From Dioszegia crocea (Eukaryota > Basidiomycota > Tremellomycetes > Tremellales > Bulleribasidiaceae): DNA of 64,000 bases. Positions 35,553 through 44,709 of the stretch are shown piece by piece. The translations under genes and the position numbers were made by a program. The stretch is from contig BCKK01000008.1 of the NCBI GenBank assembly GCA_001600615.1, forward strand, positions 1,160,134 through 1,224,133, read 5' to 3'. Every line of letters starts with the position of its first letter. The first letter of the stretch is position 1. The notes under the pieces were generated by a model that ran no database searches, was not told the origin of the DNA, and worked only from the letters and a program-made list of their open reading frames with translations.

Positions 35553-36072
35553 ATGTCGAGACATGCATCCCTAAAGAAGGACTCTCAATGCTGCGGCCCG
35601 ACAACCAATTTCCTTATCTCCGAGCTCGAGAGATTTGTGGAGCTCACCGAAGACGATTTGGACCGAGCGATCGACGACTTACGCACCGATCAATCCGACC
35701 CCTGGACAGGGCGACTGTTGGTATCCCTACGAGATTACCGCAAAGCATGTCACGCAGCGAAGACGGAAGGGATTTTCCGGGACTTTCTCGAATGCTACCG
35801 CGCAATCAAGGACGCGCTGAGTTACGGTCGTACTGAGACAGCGAGAGTGAACTTGTAAGTTGACGATACTAATTCGGTACCTATGGGTGCGGTCAAATCG
35901 AAGAGAGATCAATCAGTTGATACCGCACAGTCCGTCTTCCACGCGGCTCACCGACGCGGAAAGCACGGCGGAGGCGGTAGAATTTGAGTACTTGGCTTTG
36001 TCAGCGATGGAAAAGATCGGCGAATACGATACGAGCCAGCTCAAGGAATGCTTTTACCGTGCGGACGACTGA
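35553..36072 (+). CDS. Small orphan protein E (about 148 aa, two exons, phase-2 intron)
   Basis: Exon 1 (35553-35854) and exon 2 (35931-36072) join in phase 2 across a 76-bp intron (GTAAGT...GCACAG). The protein is acidic and helical: FLISELERFVELTEDDLDRA, DPWTGRLLVSLRDYRKACH, DFLECYRAIKDALSYG, then STAEAVEFEYLALSAMEKIG and TSQLKECFYRADD. It aligns loosely with gene D over its whole length and shares D's upstream block. No signal peptide or domain was recognised. Confidence 0.6.
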
Positions 36073-36308
36073 AGAGAGGCGATACTTGAGTGAGAAGATG
36101 GGCTGAGATTACTTAGCATTCTGTTTCTAGATGATGTATCCAGCGTGCTGATGTCTGAAAGATGACACCGGAGTAAACGTCGTCAGGAGTAATAGATGGC
36201 GCAACTTCTTTCCCAATCTGGTCAGAGTGTAATCAGCAATTTTATTGACATACAAACATGACCCTCGTACTTCCTCCTGCGAGACCCTTCATCTACTACC
36301 CCATATTT

Positions 36309-37350
36309 CTACGCAAACTGCATTGTCAGCTCAACTCAAGCGCGACTCAGATTCTTGCCCAACTCACTGTTGACAGATAGCTCTCGGCAACAATACGTGC
36401 CCTTGCATTCAAACTGAGCTTCATTTCCGAAATCTCCTTATCGACATCCTCCATGAACTGAATGATAAAGTCGACAAGTTTATGCTTGAGCATAGATTCA
36501 GAGTGGAAGTTGGTAATGAGGAATGATATATCGTAGCCCTAACCTATCAGCGCCTGTTCTGCAACTCCAGCTTAGAGGGCAACTTACAGCTATAGGCTTC
36601 CGTCTCAGAATCACAAATCCCTCAGCACGCATCATCATGAATCGTGTAAACTTCTTGCAGAGAATCTTCTCAATCTCGTCGGCCTGCTTGATGGCTATGC
36701 TGAGCCGGATTGAGTTGACGGAGGGTTCAATGAGGACGCGTTCGGATTCGTTTCGGGAGACAATGAGGGGGTGGAGGAGGACTTCGGGAGATTGGCTGTG
36801 GGTGTTAGCTGAGGTTCTAAGGCGGGAAGATGCTGGAGGTAAGGTGAAGCCAGAGAACGCGGGCTTGACAGTATCCAATTCGGTCTAGCATCCGACGATC
36901 CCACTCTTTGGTCTACACTTTCCGTGAAGGATGACATCACCACCAAGTCTTCTCCATCACCAGTGCGTCAATCCTGAGAGTTCGAAGCAATTCCTGTGTC
37001 CGACATTCCCTGGCATCCCACATCGTTCCCTTCTCATCGTACATCCCAGATACCGCTCATCCCTTATCTCCTACACCGCTTCACCCATCTCCTCTTCCTG
37101 GCAACATCGATCATTCGACACGTTCTCAACTCACCCAGCTTCTATCTCTGGCTTGTTATGCCGCTCCACGACCTGAGACGAAAAGTTCTCAAGGGTGAGC
37201 GCGGCGGTAAGGGTCGCGCGGACAGCATTGAGGTATGGTCTGAGTGTGTTTGACTGGGGGATCATCAGCGGGAGATCAAAATTGGAGGCTGAGCACCAGA
37301 TCTCAGCCTTTCCATCCGGTACCAGAGGTAGTGAACAGACAGCTCACCAT
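36309..37350 (-). CDS. ARC19: Arp2/3 complex subunit 4 (ARPC4, 20 kDa)
   Basis: Five minus-strand exons. Exon 1 is the start codon alone (37348-37350). Exon 2 (37135-37253) reads [20 protein letters not shown] and then [13 protein letters not shown]. Exon 3 (36588-36795) reads [20 protein letters not shown] and [20 protein letters not shown]. Exon 4 (36368-36538) reads [20 protein letters not shown] and [20 protein letters not shown]. Exon 5 (36309-36317) is only FA plus stop. Introns are 36318-36367, 36539-36587, 36796-37134 and 37254-37347. The product, about 168 residues, matches the usual ARPC4 size. ARPC4 and ARPC2 form the core of the seven-subunit Arp2/3 complex that nucleates branched actin at endocytic patches. 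Confidence 0.95.
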
Positions 37351-37639
37351 CGTAGCTGTCTATAGGTCGATATAGTCAAGCATCATCACCATAGAGCGCA
37401 TCAGTCAAGCGGTGGTGGTCGGCTGTTACGTCACTACGCACGGGCTAGGCTGAATAGATTCCGCCGCCACACTCGGCGATGTCCGCCCATGCCAGCCATT
37501 TTTTTGCCACCCATACGTAAGCATAAAAAGTTGACTTTGACTTTCCTTCTCAAACGTTCCAGCCTGCAAATCTTCATCTCACACATACATCCCATCTATC
37601 CCATCTACCTACCCCTACTACCCACACACTATATACACA
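37351..37639. promoter_or_regulatory. Divergent promoter between ARPC4 and the nuclear FKBP
   Basis: The start codons face away from each other 289 bp apart. No clear core element was picked out. Confidence 0.5.
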
Positions 37640-39790
37640 ATGGCAGTCAAGCTCGGTCTTTGGGTAAGTCCTCTTCTCTCCTGAGTTCCAACCCCGGCTA
37701 ATCCCCAGTCCCTGACTCTCGTCCCCGGAGAGACATACCCCATCTACGTCAAGCACGATTTCCAAATCACAAACGCTGCTCTTTCTGAGGAGCTCGCTTC
37801 GGCCACTGGCCGGACCGTCCTCAAGGTCACTCACATCCCCATCAACCCCGCCAGGTTCGACGATGACTCGGACAGCGAGATCGACTCGGATCTCGGAGAC
37901 AGTGACATGCCTGAGGAGGATGAGTTTGAGCTGGATATTGAGGAGGGATTCAAGGAGGTCGACAAGAAGGCCCCTAAGGCCAACGGAGCCAAGGCCGATG
38001 TCTCCATGGAAGAGGATGATGAGGAGGACTCGGAGGAGGATGACGATTTCTCTGATGTTGAGGAGGAGGAGGTTACCACTGTTATCTGCGCCTTGACTGG
38101 TGGACGGGTGAGTTTGGCTAGGGTTCCAAGTAGAGGATTGAAGCTGATTCTTCAGATTGAGCAGGCTACCCTTGACCTCACCTTCACTGAGGGCGATGCT
38201 ATCATGTTCGAGATTACCGGTGAGAAGTGAGTTCGGTTCTTGGCTTTGTGTACCAGGGACGAGGGAAGGGGGAGATGAGGAAAGGAGAGCCTGGAGTGAC
38301 TAGCTTTTGTTCAATCTTGCGCTTATATTTTCCTTCCCCTTCACCCCATCATTTCGACGTTCATCCCTTCTCCCTTGCCCTCTCCCCATTCACCTGTCTG
38401 GACTTTATTTCTTAGGAAGCTCGCTGACCCCTAGCGCCATCCACCTCATGGGCAACTACATCGAGCAGCCCAACCCATACGACTCTGAGTCGGATGACGA
38501 GCACGACCACGACGACTACGACGAGATGTTCGACGGCGAGTCTGACGAGGATGATGAGGAGACCGCTGCGTAAGTTCAAGTCCAGCCTTGACTTCTACTC
38601 TCGCTAACTACTTAGCTTCATCGAAGAGCTCAAAGAGCCCAAGACCAAGAAGGCCCTGACCGCCGCCGTTGCCGAGTCTAAGCCCAAGAAGGCTGCCCCT
38701 GCCGCCGCCGCCACCCCCGCCGCCGCTGCGCCTGCCGACAAGAAGCGCAAGGCCGACGCTGTCGAGTCACCCGCCGCTAAGCCCGCAGCTGGTGCCGCTG
38801 GCGAAGTCCTCTCCAAGGCCCAGAAGAAGAAGTTGAATAAGAAGGCAAAGACTGAGGAGGCGCCTGCTGTTGCGGCTGCCAAGCCCGAAGTTGCGTCGGC
38901 TAAGACTGCCGGGGTGAAGGTGAGGAAATAGATCAATTCACCTTGTTGCTTGAGGGGACGAGGAATTTATCGGAAAATCAATACAAAATCGAGCGGAAAT
39001 AGCTTGTAATCCCCCACACCCCATATCCCACACCCCATTTCTTGATTTAGTACCTAGACACCCCAATGCATATGTTAGCCTTAGCGTTGGGGTGTCGGGT
39101 CGGCGATGACTTGCTTGCTTTGGCGTGATTGGGGTTGTCATCCGGTCGGGCTAAAGCTGATACCGCAGCGCACCCTACCCTCCGGTCTGATCATTGAGGA
39201 TATCAAGAAGGGTGATGGACCCGCTGCCAAGGGCGGCAAGAGGTTGTCAATGAGGTATGTCTAGTCTCCATCTAACATTTCGTCTTCTGCCTCACTCCTC
39301 GTTCTGGGCCATTTGGAGAGTATCCTCGATACCTCCCACCCCAATCATTGAGTTCCCAGCCATCCCAACTTTTGCCCGAATCCTACCTCCAACCCAAGCC
39401 CATACCACATTCCGCCCTTACTCTCCCCTCACCCAGCTAACACTCCCCAGGTACATTGGTAAACTCACCGACGGCAAGCAATTCGACGCCAACACAGCCG
39501 GTAAACCATTCTCCTTCGTACTCGGTCGTGGAGAGGTTATTAAGGGTTGGGACGAGGGTTTGATGGGTATGAGTGTGGGTGGTGAGAGGCGATTGACTGT
39601 GAGTTCTAGAATAATCCAAAGAGGCCGACAGCTGATAATTCCAGATCCCCGCTCAGCTCGCATACGGTAGTCAAAAGATTCCCGGGATTCCCAAGAAGTG
39701 AGTCTTTGACACTGGCCTGAAGTAGGTGTGGGAGCTGATGTGTCCAGCTCCACCTTGAAGTTTGACGTCAAGCTCTTGGCTGTTAACTAA
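37640..39790 (+). CDS. Nuclear FKBP-type peptidyl-prolyl isomerase (Fpr3/Fpr4-like)
   Basis: Starts with an eight-codon exon (MAVKLGLW). The N-terminal nucleoplasmin-like domain ([60 protein letters not shown]) is interrupted by long Asp/Glu runs. A Lys/Ala-rich basic linker follows ([12 protein letters not shown]), then the FKBP domain: [88 protein letters not shown]. The drug-site aromatics and the Asp of QFD are present. Fpr3/Fpr4-type proteins act as nucleolar histone chaperones and proline isomerases. The 249-bp intron 38920-39168 must be removed to reach the FKBP domain; reading through it gives a stop at once. Confidence 0.93.
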
Positions 39791-39966
39791 AAATATCACC
39801 TTGTGAGAGGATGTCGAGTGCATGCAAGTGGATAAGGAATAAGAGGTAGATTTTACGGATTGATCAGTATTAAGTAGTCGAATCTTCTTTATTGAATATC
39901 ATGCAAAGTATAGATTGCGGTATCTGCATTTATGTCCAAAGTCAAAGCTTTTCAAATATACATGGG

Positions 39967-40254
39967 TTACTTGCTTTCTCGCTTGTAATATAGACGATTA
40001 TCGCTATAATCCATACTCTCCTCACGGTTCTCAGTCTTACCAGATACCTTACTCTGATCATCAACCTCCATCTCGTCCTTGCCCGAGTCCGAGTTGACAT
40101 CAGAAGTGGCAGAGGTCTGGGACGTGTGACCATTGGGAACGAGGGCGCTGAGCAGGGTTGACCTCGAAGATGAGTCGATCTTGGGAAGACGTACGACATG
40201 ATGCACAAGACTCGAAGCGTGGGCAAGCAACAATGTTTCATGCATGTCGAGCAC
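39967..40254 (-). CDS. Possible small acidic protein downstream of the sugar transporter
   Basis: A 95-codon open frame reads MLDMHETLLLAHASSLVHHV, then a Ser-rich and acidic tail (DSGKDEMEVDDQ). The same frame is open upstream through VWAPFVLD to a possible acceptor near 40278. It could be a short gene or the last exon of an alternative transporter transcript. No family was recognised. It lies convergent to the FKBP gene. Confidence 0.35.
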   Translation of the reverse strand: MLDMHETLLLAHASSLVHHVVRLPKIDSSSRSTLLSALVPNGHTSQTSATSDVNSDSGKDEMEVDDQSKVSGKTENREESMDYSDNRLYYKRESK

Positions 40255-40366
40255 AAAGGGAGCCCAAACCTATCTGAAATAATACTCGGAAACCCTTGTC
40301 CGCCTCCCTCTTCATCATAACGCAGCTGCTCACCCCTCTCCTCTCCTCTCCATGAATAGATCGCGA

Positions 40367-42650
40367 TCACTGCATGGGTTCAAGCTGCTCTGATTTGCGC
40401 CAGAGGAGGTAGCGCTTGGTGTAGTACGGCATGACCTTGGTGATGTTGTACTTAATGAAACGACTAGTCGGCACTGAGAACACCTGCAGTCAGTATTAGC
40501 ATGTAACAGTACTCACTTGATCCAGCTCCTCAAGCGTATACTGCTTGGTCTCAGGCACGTAGAGGAAGATCCACACAAAGGCGAGAGCGTTGAGACCGGC
40601 GTAAAAGCCAAAGGTACCGGTGGTACCGAGGGTTCGCAGGAGGCGAGGGAACTGAAATCAACATAAGCCCTTGGAGTAAAGGCGCTGAACTCACTGTGAG
40701 GCCTAGAATACTGGCCCAACCGTTATTGAACGCTACACTCCAAGCCATACCTTGCTCGCGCTGAGCGAGAGGGTATACCTCGGCAGCATACAGAAAACTG
40801 AAGTGTGAGCGAGTGCACTGCGTAAGGTAGACCGAAGATTCACGGTACTGGACCCTCGCCAAGCGAGTACGCGATGGTGAAGAGGTAGACGAAGAGGGCG
40901 ACAAGGCTGGTACGGGTAGTGGTGTCTTCGATGTAAAAGCAGAATCCGCCGACGAGCAAGGTCCAGCACATGTTGGGGAAGGTGAACAAGAGTAGAGTCC
41001 GGCGGCCGACTAAGGTGTCAGTAGTGCGCTCAGAACCCATGACGAGCTGGACTCACTCCTGTCGATGGTGAAGACGGCAGGTATGGCGAAAAGGAAGTTG
41101 AGCGCGCCAAAGCCGATAGAGGCGTAGAGAGCTTGGACGGGGGTGTAGCCACCCTCGACGAAGATTGTTGAAGAATAGAAGCCCATGACTACCCTGTAAG
41201 TTTGAAGCGCTAGCCAAGAGAAGAGGACTTACTGTTGATACCACACATCTGCTGTGCGAGCATTACCACAGATGACGCCAGAGTAGCCCGTCGGACCCGA
41301 GGTATCACGAAGAGGTCCGTAAATCTAGAGATGTAGGTGATACCAGTGAAGAGCTGGAGATCTCAGCTCAGTTGTGGTCACGAGGTGTAGCAAAGGAGAC
41401 GAAGACACACTTTCTGTTCCTCGAGAAACTGAGCGTAGGCATAGTACTGATGGCTCAGCTACTTTCACCACGGCTAAAGTGAAGAGAAACTCACGATGTC
41501 TCGAGCCGCCAGAAGATCCGAATTTCGGACCTTCCGCATAGCGATCCATGCCTCCTGCACTCGACCCTTCTTCATGTACCAGCGAGGGGACTCGACGCAA
41601 AACATTATGAGAGCGGCGAGTGGGACAGCCGGGATAAAGGCTGAGCCGATCTGCAGCCGCCAAGTGATGACACCGGCGTCCTTGACCACCGCATTAGCGC
41701 AGAATCCGAGGAAAATGCCAAAGGCAGTCCATCTAGAGTATTAGCTGAGCATCTTCACAAATTATCAAACAACTCACAGCTGCCAGCCCATGGTCAGACC
41801 ACCTCGAATAGAAGCAGGCGCGAGCTCGGCACTGAACATGGCGACAGTCGCTCCTTTAGCACCGACGCCAAGACCCATGATGATGCGAACGGCAGCTAGG
41901 GCCTGCCATGAATGAGTGAAGGCAGCACCTAGAGGTGTGGCGATGAGGATTATGGCAGTGATGAAGATGGTACCGCGTCTGCCGAGCCAGTTGTTCAGGG
42001 GATCAGAGACTGCATTGTCAGCTCTGACTTCTAAGTAGCTCTTCAGATGGGTCACTCACTCCAAACGCCGACCAGGGCAGCGGATATGTAGGGAGCCGAG
42101 TTGACAAAGCCAAGAATCCACTCATCTCGTCCGCCTCCTGGCTGGTCAAAGGGAGTGGCGATGCCAAATTCCTGAGGGAAGGACAAGTCTAAGCGTCAGC
42201 TAGGCACTATACATATCCAGCAGACAAAGCACGTACTGGCGCCATTGCTACCAGTCTGGTCCCAGCCCTGTGTCGCAGCTCCGAGAGCACAAACCATGAC
42301 TGAGATCAGCAGGTGCCCTTACAATGTCAGGCTCACAGCTCACCAGCAAAGTAAAGCCTCCAAGGTAGAGACCACTTGTGATCCTGCTCGTACTGCACCG
42401 CCAACCGATCATTCTCGGAGAGCTCCTGGATGAGGTGGGACCCCAATGGCTGCTGGGCGAGGAGTGCGCCCTTCAGGAAGACATCGCGGTCGGACTGCAG
42501 TCCATGCTGGTCCAGAAATTTGTTGACATCGATGATGAGCTGCTCTCTGGTGATGTGAGTGAGGATGTTGTCGGTAGCTCCGGGCGGACCAGCCCCAGAG
42601 GGAGCCCCTTCAAGGTGGTGAATGTCGAGTACGGTCTTGGTGTCGTCCAT
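40367..42650 (-). CDS. MFS sugar/polyol transporter (sugar porter family)
   Basis: A multi-exon minus-strand gene. A cytosolic N-terminal region of about 100 residues ([37 protein letters not shown]) precedes twelve predicted membrane spans. Sugar porter signatures are present: [11 protein letters not shown] after TM2, [43 protein letters not shown] before the central loop, [39 protein letters not shown] and [16 protein letters not shown] near the C-terminus. The long N-terminal extension with the LxxWxLxFAG-type lead-in is common in fungal polyol/hexose porters; the substrate cannot be named. It is divergent from transaldolase, which suggests a pentose or polyol route. Confidence 0.9.
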
Positions 42651-43081
42651 GAGTACTGTGCGGGGATGAGGGGATCTGTGGAGTGGGTGACGCTCGCGCT
42701 ATGCTCCTTTAGTAGCAGTGGAGCCCCCTTTACTGTACTAACCGGGCCATGCCTCCAGCTTCATCAGGCCGCCGGTCCATTCTTTCTACTCAGCCGGGCC
42801 TTTTACAAGACTCTTTCAGATGAGTACGACAAGCACCGATCAGTATGCGGAGTTTTAGCGGCAGCGGACAGTGGCGAAAGCGATTGGGAAGGCAATTATT
42901 ATCCGCCAAATCTCCGTCACACTGCCGTTCTGAATTTCTCCGTTAATCCTCCGCCTACCAGGGGCAGCTGTGGTCAATCTCATGCTTCGGTCAATTCAGA
43001 TTTCTCCCATGTCTCCTCATTAATATCATCCATCTCAGTCATCTCAGTAGTCTCATCCGTATCATCCACCTCATATACAAG
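42651..43081. promoter_or_regulatory. Divergent promoter of sugar transporter and transaldolase, with a CCG array
   Basis: A 431-bp region serves both genes. Five CCG triplets start at 42903, 42914, 42925, 42940 and 42951, so four of the five pair up at exactly 11-bp steps. CCG triplets are half-sites of Zn2Cys6 regulators, and such a regulator is encoded 1.6 kb away. Linkage is inference. Confidence 0.45.
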
Positions 43082-44392
43082 ATGCCTGCAATGTCCTTAC
43101 TCGCACAGCTCGAACGCTCAGGCTGCAAAGTCGACATCGACTCGTATGACCCTTCCATCGCCCGCCTGCTCCCCTTTAAGGCACACGACGCCACCTCGAA
43201 TCAGGCGTTGATTCGTCTCCAGGTCTTCGACCCGCAGAATGATGAGCTCGTTCGAAGCGTCACCAAGTCCATGGCTGGGTCGTCCCCGCATGACATTCTG
43301 ACCGTACTCGTGAGTCACTGCGAGGAGCGTTGAGCTGACCGATGGTAGACCGCCAAATTCGCCCCGCTCTTCATCAATGACATATCGGGCCGAGTCCTGG
43401 CTCAGACCAGTCCCTCCTTTCCCAACGACAAGAACAAAATAATCCAGCATGCCAAGGCATATGATGCCGCCTTCAAGGCCGAGGGGATCACCCGGTGAGT
43501 AGGGTCGCATTTCCCGAGAATATTCAGCTGATTCCTCCAGTGAGCGATACTGCATCAAGATCCCGACCACTTCGGCTGGTGTGCAGGCTGGCAAGGCTCT
43601 GGAAGAGGAGGGAATTAGGACGCTCGGCACGGTGCTCTTCTCGCTCCCGCAAGCCATCGCTGCGAGCCAGGCTGGCATGTACGCCATCAGTCCCTACTTT
43701 AATCGTGAGTAAGGGATCCAGCAGGACTTTAGGCCGAAGCTGAGTTGCAGCCTGTATCGCTCATGATGACGGACTGTACTGGACCGACGTCAAGGATCCG
43801 GTTTCGCAGCACCCTATGGCTTACCGTATGGCTCTTATCCGCACCACGTACGACAATCTGAGACAGTCGACCGGTAAGGCGCAGCCGCAGATCAAGGGTG
43901 CTGGGTGAGTACGGCGATTAGGCTATTGCTGACTTCAGGTTCATCTCAGCTCGCGAGGTCATGGCTCAGGCCTGGCTCGGATGCGATCACGTCACCGTCC
44001 TCCCCGCATCCCTCAGGGACCTTCTCGCCTTCAACGAGATGCCAGAATACGCCAAGGACGAGAGGACTCATCGACTCTCCTTCAAGGTTGGGAACGACAT
44101 TGGCCTCACTGCTTGGACATCTCCGAGTAAGTCTGAGCTCGCCGGCAACCTGGCGTCTCTTCTGTCGGGCGTGGACCCCCTAAACGCCAAGGACAGCTCG
44201 GTCGAGTCTGTGTCGCTGGAGAAGGACTATGTCTCGGGACATGCGTTGGACGTGTGTAACGCGGCAGATGAGGAGACGGCGTTCCGTCTGAAGGATGCGA
44301 TCGAGACGTTCCAGCGTGCCGAGAGCGAGGTATTTGGCTATATTGCCAAGATTCAGGCGGATGTTGGGGTCAAGTCGTTGTCAGTAGCTTGA
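43082..44392 (+). CDS. Transaldolase family protein
   Basis: Six exons encode about 340 residues. The first signature region reads LFINDISGRVLAQTSPSF, and the Schiff-base lysine block reads YCIKIPTTSAGVQAGKALEE, followed by GIRTLGTVLFSLPQAIAAS. Later come SPYFNPCIAHDDGLYW, a FISAREVMAQAWLGCDHVTV strand-helix, LPASLRDLLAF and a helical C-terminus. Transaldolase moves a dihydroxyacetone unit between sugar phosphates in the non-oxidative pentose phosphate pathway. The sequence is diverged from the housekeeping type (ISGRVLAQTSP instead of the usual S-T-E-V-D). It is therefore probably a second, pathway-specific paralog. The start at 43082 could also be the Met four codons on. Confidence 0.87.
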
Positions 44393-44709
44393 AGTGTAGC
44401 GGTGTTGTAGTTACCTCTATGAAAGGCTGCAGATAGAAACGCCGGGCCCTAGTCCTCAACATGCTCTGCATTAGATAAACAAGTGATTGTCACCCTGACT
44501 TGGTGCCTGGGCTTGATCAGTCACAGCTTCAGCGATCGTAAGTGTGATATTAGTTGCTCTTGGCGCGGGTCAGTCATTGTTGAAATTGGGTCAGCTGCGA
44601 GTGTAGCGTCAATGACAGGCCAGAGTGTCGACCTGGCCTCGAAGGTGAGGCCGAACTGGGGCGAAGTGATTGATTAGCTATAGAACAACGATTGGGTAAG
44701 CGGAGAAGG
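44393..44709. other. Intergenic between convergent genes
   Basis: Lies between the 3' ends of the transaldolase and the Zn2Cys6 regulator. No further feature was recognised. Confidence 0.45.

Noticed and set aside
36931..37253. Plus-strand frames with a hydrophobic stretch
   Set aside because: They are the antisense of ARPC4 exon 2 ([25 protein letters not shown]) and the intron beyond it.
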